This document shows, in pieces, positions 50,113-58,273 of a stretch of DNA of 64,000 bases (the stretch's first letter is position 1; each line of letters starts with the position of its first letter). A program made the position numbers and the translations under genes. Source of the DNA: Acidobacteriota bacterium. GTDB taxonomy: Bacteria > Acidobacteriota > Blastocatellia > UBA7656. The notes under the pieces were generated by a model that saw only the letters and a program-made list of their open reading frames with translations, did not search any database and was not told the origin of the DNA. The stretch is from assembly GCA_016201275.1 (NCBI GenBank), contig JACQDB010000125.1, forward strand, positions 23,110-87,109, read 5' to 3'.

Positions 50113-52230
50113 CTACGGCCTGCTGTCCACAGATGATTTCGGGTAACGGTTGACCAAAGGACGGCCTTGGGCATTGTGCTGCGTCATTGACGCGCCTTTG
50201 CCGAGCAAAGCCGGTTCCGCCACTTTGGTGTAGAAGCAGTAGCGCATACTCTCCGGTGATGGATACCAACGCTCCCCGCTGTTTGCTTTCTTCTCGATCT
50301 TCCAGATCGCGGCCAACGCGGCGGGCGGGATTTCGGCGACCTGAAAGCCATGGCGGCGAAAGCGCTCGTGCCATTGTGTCAGGGTGAACAGGCTCTGGCA
50401 GCCATAAAACAAGTCATACTTTTTGACCACCTTGGACTTGAAGTCTTTGACTACCGAGCCAAAATAGACGCCGCGTTTGGCCACTCGATAAAGTTCCTTG
50501 AGGGCTTTGTCGAGATGTTCCTCTGGGACATAGGCCAGACAAGTCTCATACACGAAATCGAATTGGTTGTCCGCAAAAGGCATCTCGCACACGTCGCCGA
50601 GAATATTTTTGTCACGCAGTTTGCGCGGTGTGCGTGCATGAATGTACCAACTGTTTTCGATGCCCATTGCGTCAATGCCCATCTTTTCAAAGGCGGTTAG
50701 CGTCAAGCCACTGGCGGAACCGGCATCCAGCAAGCGATAGGGAGGCGATACCCCCCAGGCTGCCGCGATCATATCAACCACATACTTCACATCGAATGCC
50801 TCAGCAAAGGACTTCTCATATTTTGACTTCTCGGCGCTTGGACTATCGCCATAGTAGTCGAAATACTCACTCGTCAAGCTCTTGCGCTCGACCTTCAAGT
50901 GTTCAATGAGCATATCGGTAGCAATGTCTGCCGAATCAAAAGCGCCGTTGACCGTCGAGTCAAAGAGGTAGTCGCCGACGACCATCAAGCCGGAATGCTC
51001 TTTGGGCTCCGGCAGATGCCGCTTGCGACCGCCTTTGACCGGTCTGCCGCCGGGCAACGCATTGACTGCGCCGAGCCAGCGATGCACATGCCCCTCAATA
51101 AAGAAGTCCTGCCCAGAGCCCATCTGTCGGGGCAGCGCGTCAATCACTTTGTGGATGAGAAACTCATCCGAGTAATTGTTCATGGCCAGTGCGTTGCTGC
51201 CGCTGAGCAGCCAACTGAGTACGCCATATTCACCGGCATCATGACGCGAGCCTTCGTCGTACACGCAACATCCGCCAAAGGCATCGTGGAGGAAGTACGA
51301 TTCCTGGAAGACCTCTCGCCAAAAGGGTTTCTGAAATAACGCCGTGATGCGTAGATAGTGCGCGGGCTTGTGATAGTGAGCATGATGTTTGGCCATGGCG
51401 ATCTTCAAGAGTTCTCCGTCCCACTGAATGGCTGACATCCAATAGACCGGGAGCGCCACAATGACCGCATCAAAGTCGGCAACTTCGACTTGCTCCTCCT
51501 GCCGATAGGTGACTTGATAGGTATTGCCACTCGTCTTTTTGACGCGCTCGACCGGAGTGTTAAGTCTGATGTGTGCCGAAATCTGCGCTTTGATGGCGTC
51601 AGTCAGTCGCTCGATCCCGCCTTCAATCGAATAGAGTTTGCAATAATGGTTGTAGTTATTGAGATAGTTTTCGAGACCATAAAGTCCATTGGTGAAAGCC
51701 GGTTCGGTCGCTAGGTCGCTATGCACAAGGGTTTCAATGTAGCGTCTGGCGGTCGAGTCGGAAATCGTATCCAGCAAAGCCTCAAAGGTGCGATTCGCCC
51801 ACGGATGATGATTATCATCCGGCCAGCCGGAGTTATAGAATTGAGGGAAACTGCGAAGCGAACGCCCGCGCTTATTAAACTTCTTGAGGGCGCGCGCCGT
51901 TGGTTTGCCAAAGCAGCGCTCGATGTCCTTCATGGTCTGGAGAATCTGATTCTCGAAGATCACCGTTTTGCTAGCCATACGCACGACGGGCAGCCCAAGG
52001 AGTTGCGTAACCAGCATTCGCAGAGGGTCTTTGCCGTACTGATATAATTCGGCAACCCCAGCTTCATAGAGGATGGGGGCCGCGGCAAACTGCTTGGTCA
52101 TGATTTTTCCGCCAACTCGATTCATGGACTCAAAGATGGTGATATCCAGATTTTCCGAACTTTTCTGTTGCAATAAGAGGGCGGTAAACAGCCCACCGGG
52201 GCCGCCGCCTATGATCGCAATCTGTTTCAT
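50113..52230 (-). CDS. fusion of a flavin amine oxidase-like domain and a SAM methyltransferase
   Basis: The product is 705 residues. Residues 1-447 form a protoporphyrinogen-oxidase/amine-oxidase-like flavoprotein: IAIIGGGPGGLFTALLL at 4-20, FESMNRVGGKI at 33-43, VIVALP near 257 and the closing LMVVGDYLFDSTVNGAFDSA at 415-434. From about 450 a class I methyltransferase begins: YRLLDAGSASGLTLTAF at 498-514, LGDVCEMPFADNQFDFVYET and YVPEEHLDKALKELYRVAKR. I know of no standard family with this fusion. It would couple oxidation and methylation of one substrate, probably a small-molecule pathway (inference). AGGAGC precedes ATG 52230. Confidence 0.85.
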   Translation of the reverse strand: MKQIAIIGGGPGGLFTALLLQQKSSENLDITIFESMNRVGGKIMTKQFAAAPILYEAGVAELYQYGKDPLRMLVTQLLGLPVVRMASKTVIFENQILQTMKDIERCFGKPTARALKKFNKRGRSLRSFPQFYNSGWPDDNHHPWANRTFEALLDTISDSTARRYIETLVHSDLATEPAFTNGLYGLENYLNNYNHYCKLYSIEGGIERLTDAIKAQISAHIRLNTPVERVKKTSGNTYQVTYRQEEQVEVADFDAVIVALPVYWMSAIQWDGELLKIAMAKHHAHYHKPAHYLRITALFQKPFWREVFQESYFLHDAFGGCCVYDEGSRHDAGEYGVLSWLLSGSNALAMNNYSDEFLIHKVIDALPRQMGSGQDFFIEGHVHRWLGAVNALPGGRPVKGGRKRHLPEPKEHSGLMVVGDYLFDSTVNGAFDSADIATDMLIEHLKVERKSLTSEYFDYYGDSPSAEKSKYEKSFAEAFDVKYVVDMIAAAWGVSPPYRLLDAGSASGLTLTAFEKMGIDAMGIENSWYIHARTPRKLRDKNILGDVCEMPFADNQFDFVYETCLAYVPEEHLDKALKELYRVAKRGVYFGSVVKDFKSKVVKKYDLFYGCQSLFTLTQWHERFRRHGFQVAEIPPAALAAIWKIEKKANSGERWYPSPESMRYCFYTKVAEPALLGKGASMTQHNAQGRPLVNRYPKSSVDSRP

Positions 52231-52263
52231 GTTGTTGCTCCTGATGCTAAGACCTTACCTTGA

Positions 52264-52408
52264 TAACCCTCTCTTCGGTGTTCCTGGGTTGCCGAAGGTT
52301 TGGTCGTGACCATTAAGGTACAGACCCGTCCTCTATCACTTGGACGGGTGCTGTAGAGTGGTTGTGCGAAGCATCGGCAGAGGGATGCAGAGACCCTGCG
52401 CCGATGCG
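52264..52408 (-). promoter_or_regulatory. structured leader upstream of the oxidase-methyltransferase gene
   Basis: Three hairpins lie in 145 bp: ACCTTA (52264) with TAAGGT (52313) enclosing CTTCGG/CCGAAG; TACAGACCCGTCC with GGACGGGTGCTGTA (52319-52354); and GCATCGGC with GCCGATGC (52372-52408). They end 34 bp from the start codon, so on the minus strand they would form the 5' leader. No known riboswitch class is recognised. Confidence 0.5.
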
Positions 52409-52454
52409 CTTTCGAGTTCAGGAAAATGGCTGATGGATCAAGGCGGAGAGAAGT

Positions 52455-52522
52455 TTCGTTGTCCCGCCTTCAGGCGCAAGCTATCGTTTGCAGAAGTTTC
52501 CGTCTGAAGGCGGGACAACGAA
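52455..52522. repeat. 19-bp perfect inverted repeat
   Basis: TTCGTTGTCCCGCCTTCAG (52455-52473) and CTGAAGGCGGGACAACGAA (52504-52522) are perfect arms around 30 bp, followed on the + strand by GCCTTTTTTCTC. It could be a terminator (+ strand) or a transposable remnant. Confidence 0.65.
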
Positions 52523-52702
52523 GCCTTTTTTCTCACCCCGTTGAGCCCCTATCAGAAAAAGCTTTCTCTGACTCATCCGAAGTCTGTTATTTACCGCCGC
52601 CGGGTAAAGCGCAGCCGTCCCTGTAAGCGGCTTCTTCCGCGTTAAGGCATCAACATTTTTGCGCCATCTTTTGCCCACTTTTTATTGCTGACCTACTGAC
52701 CG

Positions 52703-52786
52703 TTGCATAAATAACTTTACTTTTGAAACCGTGATAAAGGCTGTGGGAGCCTGATTGGGCTTGTAAGAGTAAAGCTATTTATGCAA
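52703..52786. mobile_element. 84-bp inverted-repeat element, MITE-like
   Basis: TTGCATAAATAACTTTAC (52703-52720) and GTAAAGCTATTTATGCAA (52769-52786) are inverted arms with one mismatch around 48 bp. It lies in the 695-bp gap between the oxidase-methyltransferase and metallophosphatase genes, which has no recognisable gene. Confidence 0.45.
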
Positions 52787-52925
52787 TGACCTGTAATTGA
52801 GATACAGCGTTAAGCCAAATGCCGGTTGGACTCGCCGCCGCGCTAACGGTTAAGCGTCTTGTGCGGGAGTGGTCACCCGTTCACGAGGCATTTGCAGGTC
52901 AGCGGTTGCGGCTAGCCGTGTGGAA

Positions 52926-54056
52926 TCAATTCTCATCCTCTATCTCTTTTTTATGGCTGGGAATCTTGCGCGCTTTACTGACTCCTGTGCAGGTGAGTTT
53001 TTGTCCGCTCGCCGTCTTTTCCAGTTCGCATTCATCCAAGACCTGCCGTTCATCGGCGCTATAGAATTTGAAGGTCAGGGACTTGGGATTTGCCTGAACC
53101 CGTATCGCGCCATAGTATCCACTGATCACGATTTCCTCAAAGGACGTGCTGGCCGAGGCTTGCTTCAGTTCGTTGGCGTCGCATTCGGAAAGCTTAGTCC
53201 CACCGACGCCGTTGACGACATAGGGGAAATTCTTCTCGTCTGCCAGCCAGCCGCGCTCATATAGATGTTTATGCCCTGAAAATACCGCGTTCGCTCCCCA
53301 ATCCTGGAACGGCCAGCGCATCCATTTGGAGGCTTTCTTGCACGTATAAGGCGCGTGATGAAAATAGACTAGATTCCAGGGCGAGGTTGACTCTTTCAAC
53401 TTATGCTTGAGCCATTGCGCTTGCTCGGAATCTTCATCAGCGCCATCAGGTTCAAAGCATTCGGGATTGTCGCACGAGCAGGCTTCTTTGGCTTCACTGT
53501 CTATGGCGAAGAAGTGTACCGGCCCCATCGTAAAATCATAGTAACGCCGATTACCGGGCAGTTGCGTAAAGTATTCGATGTAGGGTTTGGCTCCATTCGT
53601 ACACCAATCGTGATTCCCCAAGGTGGGGAAAAAGAGGTTCTTCTTGTGGCGCGCCGCCGCGCCTTTGCAAGGCTTTGGTTGCCCCTCCGGATTGTAGATT
53701 TTGTCGCAATAGTAGCGCCCGATATTTTGCGTGATGGTGGGTTTGCGGCCTTTCGGATAGTTGTTATCCCCGACGGTAATAATAAAATCCGGTCGCCAGG
53801 ACTTGACCAGCTTGGCCACCATGCCTTCGTCATGCCCAAGCCCCTGAGCGTGACTGCCGTAATCACCAATGACCGCGAAGTGTATCGAGTCAGAACTGCG
53901 TGGCACTTTTTTGATTTGAGAAAAAATGTTATGACCAGAGAGAAAGGTCAAGGCAATCAAGGAGAGAATGAGGCGGATGACTTGGTGTTTTCCTGGTCGT
54001 ATTGCAGTTCCCTTGAAGGCTCTTCTTACGGCAAGAATGCAGTTGGGGATTTTCAT
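52926..54056 (-). CDS. exported metallophosphoesterase, purple acid phosphatase-like
   Basis: The product is 376 residues. An N-terminal hydrophobic stretch (VIRLILSLIALTFLSGHNIF) suggests export. The five metallophosphatase motifs are present: GDYG at 64-67, GDNNY at 96-100, GNHDW near 147, YFHHAPY near 230 and GHKHLYERGW near 262. A Cys-rich loop (CSCDNPECFEPDGADEDSE) is inserted between motifs. GAGGAGA precedes ATG 54056. It probably cleaves phosphomonoesters in the periplasm. With the nuclease upstream it could serve phosphate scavenging from nucleic acids (inference). Confidence 0.88.
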   Translation of the reverse strand: MKIPNCILAVRRAFKGTAIRPGKHQVIRLILSLIALTFLSGHNIFSQIKKVPRSSDSIHFAVIGDYGSHAQGLGHDEGMVAKLVKSWRPDFIITVGDNNYPKGRKPTITQNIGRYYCDKIYNPEGQPKPCKGAAARHKKNLFFPTLGNHDWCTNGAKPYIEYFTQLPGNRRYYDFTMGPVHFFAIDSEAKEACSCDNPECFEPDGADEDSEQAQWLKHKLKESTSPWNLVYFHHAPYTCKKASKWMRWPFQDWGANAVFSGHKHLYERGWLADEKNFPYVVNGVGGTKLSECDANELKQASASTSFEEIVISGYYGAIRVQANPKSLTFKFYSADERQVLDECELEKTASGQKLTCTGVSKARKIPSHKKEIEDEN

Positions 54057-54357
54057 GATAAAGTCTCCTCGCCATTGGCGGCTTCACGAGTTGCGAACCA
54101 TCGCGCACCCGGCCATTTCAGTCGCCACCCGTGACTGCACGAAATCGCCAGAGGCGACTCTCTGGCAAATCGGTAGTCTTGCGCTTGGTGTAAACCTTGT
54201 GGTCGGTGAAAGGCTGCTACGCTAGACCCGCCTCAAAGCATCGTGCGAAGTCGTGCCGCTCCTTGAAACGGGCTCTGACAGCCCGTTTCAAGGAGCGGTG
54301 AGAGCGTCTGTCGGTGGCTTCACAACCCTAGAAGCGGCACACCAGCAAAGGTCAGGC
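54057..54357. other. gap between nuclease and metallophosphatase genes
   Basis: About 300 bp. It contains the 43-bp palindrome at 54256-54298; no gene is seen in the remainder. Confidence 0.5.
54256..54298. repeat. 19-bp perfect palindrome, GAAAC/GTTTC family
   Basis: CCGCTCCTTGAAACGGGCT and AGCCCGTTTCAAGGAGCGG are perfect arms around CTGAC. It lies about 60 bp beyond the end of the S1/P1 nuclease gene and may end its transcript. Confidence 0.75.
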
Positions 54358-55269
54358 TTAGTCTGGCCAGACGGAGTTGAGAAGTTCGGCTAACCTATAA
54401 CCTGCCCAAGCCACTCTCTGCTCGGCGACCCGCAGAGCCGCTTGATTGTAGCGGCTGCTTGGCACACGACCGACACGGATACTTTTATAGACTTTGGTTT
54501 TGGCAAACTCTTCGCTTTCGCTTGCCCATTGTTGAAAGCCTGTTGCCCCACCTTCGTGCCAAGCTTCGCTATTTGCGGGGAACTTCTGGATTATTTTAGC
54601 TGCCGCCACGGCGACTTTCCTCAGCGAAGGCGGCGCAAAATTGGCTCCAGTCTTGGGGAAAGAGCCGATCCCGCCATCCCAATAGCTGTGCAACTTCACG
54701 GTTTTCAGTTTGTTGTTCGCATCACGAAGCTTGATGTTGAACAGATTGCCGCCACGGTCTCCCTCTGGCTGATCTTTGGTGACCCGGGTGGCGCAGTGCA
54801 GCGGCTGATGTATATCACCAACGAAGTGAATGATAAGGCGTAAAGCCATGGCGCGTTCGTCATCATCCGTACCGGTTTTCAGCACTTTGAGGTTGTCGTT
54901 CAACGCCGAGACAATGGTCTTTTCCCCAGGGAGATCGGTTGGTAATTCGCTGTCGTCCGTCGTAAAGGGTTGATCAATGAAATGGAGTTCCTTGAGAAAA
55001 TCAAACTCTGTTGAACTTCTGAGATCGTCCGCCCAATGCGCGGCGTTAATAAAGTTCAAGCTTCTGGCGGTTACTCTCGCTGGATTGATTTCTAGCTTTA
55101 CCAAGCGATCAACTTGAGCCTTCGCCTTCGCATTCAGCCGCTTGTAAGCGATGCGGGCGACCATCATGTGACCACCTGCTCCCCAACTGAAAGTTGAACA
55201 GGGCAGTGACAAAATAATTGCCATTACCAAGAGTGGGGTTATTCGTTTTGCGCGGTTTACTTTCATCAT
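54358..55269 (-). CDS. exported S1/P1 family nuclease
   Basis: The product is 303 residues from ATG 55269; ATGs at 55275 and 55266 are alternatives, and AGGAGG lies immediately before 55275, favouring a later one. A signal peptide (PLLVMAIILSLPCSTFS) leads to the mature N-terminal WGAGGHMMVARIAYKRL, whose Trp is a zinc ligand. Further ligands are in AAHWADDL, IHFVGDIHQPLHC and GDRGGNLF..HSYWDGG. S1/P1 nucleases use three zinc ions to degrade single-stranded nucleic acids and remove 3' phosphates outside the cytoplasm. Confidence 0.93.
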   Translation of the reverse strand: MMKVNRAKRITPLLVMAIILSLPCSTFSWGAGGHMMVARIAYKRLNAKAKAQVDRLVKLEINPARVTARSLNFINAAHWADDLRSSTEFDFLKELHFIDQPFTTDDSELPTDLPGEKTIVSALNDNLKVLKTGTDDDERAMALRLIIHFVGDIHQPLHCATRVTKDQPEGDRGGNLFNIKLRDANNKLKTVKLHSYWDGGIGSFPKTGANFAPPSLRKVAVAAAKIIQKFPANSEAWHEGGATGFQQWASESEEFAKTKVYKSIRVGRVPSSRYNQAALRVAEQRVAWAGYRLAELLNSVWPD

Positions 55270-55931
55270 GTTCATCCTCCTGGACGTGAATTTTGTTATC
55301 TACAGTCAACTCCATAACCCTGGGCTTCTACGGTGTCTTGCGATTGCAAGCCGCTGTTGTTGGGCGGTATTACGCTAATTTTCATGCCTTGTGCCGCCGC
55401 ACACAGAACTGAGCGAGTTGAGGTATCACTCGAAAATTAGAAACTCTGCCAAGACGTGAGCAAGTCTGGCTATGCAACTCTGCTCGAATATAGAGTTCTA
55501 GCGGTTTATGGTGACGAATGTGCGCTTTGAGAGTCGGTTTAACGGCGCGAATACTGTACGATTTCTCAAGCGTCGCCATCGCGTTTTTGGCGCTGCAAAA
55601 CGTGATCTTGAGCGCCTATGGGCAGATGAGCTAGTATGCTGTCTGCGACTAGTATTTTGTGAGGCTGCCTCTCAGTCTCATTGCTGATTCACTTTACTTC
55701 CTTGCATCATTCCCTGCACCTTGTGTAGTAACAGATCGAGACCTCGGTTTGAGATACTCTTTAAGTCCATGAGCAAAAAAATTATTTAGCGCCACCTTGA
55801 CCAGGCTGGTTGGATCGTTCGATTAGCAGCACCTTGCGATATTTAAGGTGCGCTTAATTAGTATAAACGGGGGCATCATATATCCAATCTTTTTTTGAGT
55901 CAAGCAAATTGTGCTTTTGATTTGCGCTTCG
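55270..55931. other. long non-coding gap before citrate synthase
   Basis: About 660 bp with no convincing gene. A GCACCTT/AAGGTGC hairpin lies near 55830-55852, followed by an AT-rich stretch that leads into the citrate synthase promoter. Confidence 0.5.
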
Positions 55932-55960
55932 TTGACACGAGTTTATCCATGACCTATTCT
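55932..55960 (+). promoter_or_regulatory. sigma70-type promoter of citrate synthase
   Basis: TTGACA (55932-55937) and TATTCT (55955-55960) are separated by exactly 17 bp, 57 bp before the start codon. Confidence 0.75.
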
Positions 55961-56017
55961 TGAGTGCTGATTGCAATTCACATATCGAACCATCATGAGC
56001 GAAAGGAATAACCAAAA

Positions 56018-57154
56018 ATGTCGAATGAAGTCAATGCGGTGAAGGCTGGCTTGGAAGGAGCGGTGGCCGCGTCATCTTCGATCAGCTACATTGACGGCAA
56101 CATCGGAAAGCTGATTTATAGCGGGTATAACATTCACGACCTCGCCCAGCATTCCACCTTTGAAGAAGTCATCTACCTGCTCTGGAACAACCAACTCCCA
56201 AGCCCATACGAACTCGACAACCTCAAAGCGCAGTTGACGCAGGAAGCCGGAATCCCCAGTGAAATTCACCAACTGATGCGCTCGTTGCCTAGTGGCGTCA
56301 ACCCTATGGATATGCTTCGCACGGTGGTGTCGGCGCTGTCGTTTTACGACCCCGACGGCCAAGATATGTCGCGTGAAGCCAATGTTCGCAAGGCCATTCG
56401 CTTGACGGCGAAATTCCCGACTCTGGTGACCACCTTTCAACGCCTGCGTAACGGTTTGGAACCCATAGAGCCGCGTAAGGATTTATCCATCGCCGGAAAT
56501 TTTCTCTACACCTTGCGCGGCACGCAACCCGACGACGTGGCAACGCGCACGATTGATGTCGCTTTGGTGCTGCACGCCGATCACGAATTGAATGCTTCAA
56601 CTTTTGCTGCACGGGTGACAGCGGCAACCTTGTCGGATATGTATTCGTCCGTGGTGTCGGCTATCGGCGCGCTCAAAGGCCCTTTGCACGGCGGCGCAAA
56701 CGAAGGCGTGATCAAAAATTTATTGGAAATCGGCAGCGTCGAGAAGGTCGAAGGCTGGGTGTTGGAACAGTTGGCGCAGAAGCAAAAGATCATGGGCTTC
56801 GGGCATCGCGTCTATCACACGGAAGACCCCCGCGCCACGCACTTGCGAAAGATGTCCGGCGAATTGGCCAAGCGCAGCGGCGAAGCGAAATATTACGAGA
56901 TGTCGCGCAAGATGGAAGAGGTGGTGATGCGCGAAAAAGGCTTGAACCCGAACGTGGATTTCTACTCGGCCTCGACCTATTATTCGCTGGGCTTGCCGAC
57001 TGATTTGTTCACCCCGATTTTCGCTTGCAGCCGCATATCGGGATGGACGGCACACATCCTTGAACAGTACGCCAACAATCGTTTGATCCGTCCACGCGCC
57101 GAATACATAGGCGGTATGGATTTGAAATATGTGCCGCTTGAAGAACGCGGCTAG
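56018..57154 (+). CDS. gltA: citrate synthase
   Basis: The product is 378 residues, the length of the short Bacillus/archaeal-type enzyme, which also includes 2-methylcitrate synthases. Active-site motifs are complete: HADHELNAS (near 188), GPLHGGANEGV (near 227), GFGHRVYHTEDPRA (near 260) and VDFYSASTYYSLGLP (catalytic Asp near 314). It condenses acetyl-CoA and oxaloacetate to citrate. AAAGGAAT lies before ATG 56018. It has its own strong promoter and is followed by a composite repeat and terminator, so it is probably monocistronic. Confidence 0.94.
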   Translation: MSNEVNAVKAGLEGAVAASSSISYIDGNIGKLIYSGYNIHDLAQHSTFEEVIYLLWNNQLPSPYELDNLKAQLTQEAGIPSEIHQLMRSLPSGVNPMDMLRTVVSALSFYDPDGQDMSREANVRKAIRLTAKFPTLVTTFQRLRNGLEPIEPRKDLSIAGNFLYTLRGTQPDDVATRTIDVALVLHADHELNASTFAARVTAATLSDMYSSVVSAIGALKGPLHGGANEGVIKNLLEIGSVEKVEGWVLEQLAQKQKIMGFGHRVYHTEDPRATHLRKMSGELAKRSGEAKYYEMSRKMEEVVMREKGLNPNVDFYSASTYYSLGLPTDLFTPIFACSRISGWTAHILEQYANNRLIRPRAEYIGGMDLKYVPLEERG

Positions 57155-57214
57155 GGATTTCGTTCTTGATCCTAAACTCGACTTGGTACATTTTTCAGAG
57201 GTGAACCAACCTGC

Positions 57215-57546
57215 CAATCCCCCCAACGGCAGTTGGGGGATAGTTAAAGTCCAACCTACAAAACGCTGCCAACGATCAACGAATCCCCCCGATGGTAGTC
57301 GGGGGATAGTTAAAGTCCAGCCTTGCCCGATGCTCAAGGCTGGACTTTAACTATCCCCCAACTGCCGTTGGGGGGATTGCAAAAAAAACTGTGCTTGCTT
57401 GGTGTGTAGGTTGGACTTTAAGCATCCCCCAACTGCCGTTGGGGGGATTCAGACGAATTGCCAAACCGCCTCGGCTCTCCGTTGGGGGATTCAGGCGAAT
57501 GACCAAACCACCTCGGCTCTCCGTCGCTAAACTTCTCGTAGGCGAA
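57215..57546. repeat. composite palindromic repeat, locus 2
   Basis: Two 45-bp units face right (57215-57260, 57281-57327) and two are inverted (57330-57380, 57410-57450); the middle facing pair has near-perfect arms of about 46 bp. Two GGCGGTTTGG-type units follow, and the element ends CTCCGTCGCTAAACTTCTC, the reverse complement of the left end of locus 1. It lies 60 bp after the citrate synthase stop. Confidence 0.87.
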
Positions 57547-57610
57547 TCACCAGAGTGAGTACATGGGTACAAAGTCGAACTAAATTATTTTCGCAACTTC
57601 AAGGATGCAG

Positions 57611-57648
57611 CGGTCACGTCAGGTGAAAATGGCGTGACCGATTTTTTT
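57611..57648 (+). terminator. rho-independent terminator
   Basis: CGGTCACG (57611-57618) and CGTGACCG (57633-57640) pair around 14 nt and are followed by ATTTTTTT. It would stop citrate synthase transcripts before the selenoprotein gene. Confidence 0.8.
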
Positions 57649-57740
57649 AGGGAATAGTTTTCGCGGTCTGCGGTATTTAGACTTTGTGGGTTGTTTGACC
57701 CTGTATTCCCGAAGAAAAATCACATAAGGAGAAGCTCGAA

Positions 57741-58259
57741 ATGTTCAAAGCGATGCCAGCTATGGCCTTGTTGTCATTGATGCTGTTGCCAGCCTTTGGC
57801 GAAACTCCGAAGGTCGGCCAGAAAGCGCCGGACTTCAATCTGCCATCAACTAACGGCGCATCGGTTGCGCTCAATGATTACGCCGGTAAAGCAAAACTCG
57901 TGCTGGTTTTTTATAGAGGCTATTGGTGACCGTACTGCCGCAAGCAGCTCGCCAGTTTGGCAGCCAACCTTGACAAGTACAAAGCCGCAGGCGCGGAAGT
58001 GTTAGCTATCTGCGTTGATGCGCCGGAAAAAAATCGTGAGCTATCAGAAAAACTGAAACTCAACTTTCCCGTCCTGGCCGACCAAGGCCACAAAGTTATA
58101 GACGCTTATTCTATACTCGATTCCGGTGGACAGATTTCCAGAGCCGCCGTTTTCATTTTGGATAAACAAAGTATAGTGCGCTGGTCTTACGTTGCCGACG
58201 ATTACAAAATCCGACCGTTGGATGAAGTGTTGCTCGGCGAATTGGCGAAGATCAAATGA
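57741..58259 (+). CDS. probable selenocysteine-containing peroxiredoxin-like protein
   Basis: AAGGAG precedes ATG 57741. A signal-like N-terminus (MFKAMPAMALLSLMLLPAFG) is followed by VGQKAPDFNLPSTNGASVAL and LVLVFYRGYW, then TGA at codon 63 (57927-57929), then PYCRKQLASLAANLDKYKAA and EVLAICVDAPEKNRELSEKL in the same frame, ending at TAA-free codon 172 before TGA 58259. The family motif is YRGYWCPYC, so the TGA replaces exactly the first Cys of a CxxC-type redox site: U63-P-Y-C66. Both flanks are intact, with no other lesion. A hairpin meeting bacterial SECIS rules follows. It probably reduces peroxides or disulphides in the periplasm. Confidence 0.82.
57947..57964 (+). promoter_or_regulatory. 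candidate bacterial SECIS hairpin
   Basis: GCCA (57951-57954) pairs with TGGC (57958-57961) around the loop GTT, extended by GC/GC (57947-57948 with 57963-57964) across a small internal loop. The loop starts with G and lies 25 nt after the TGA, within the window expected for SelB recognition. A competing pairing of CTGCC (57935) with GGCAG (57959) is possible. Confidence 0.5.
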
Positions 58260-58273
58260 ACGGAGTGCGGCAT

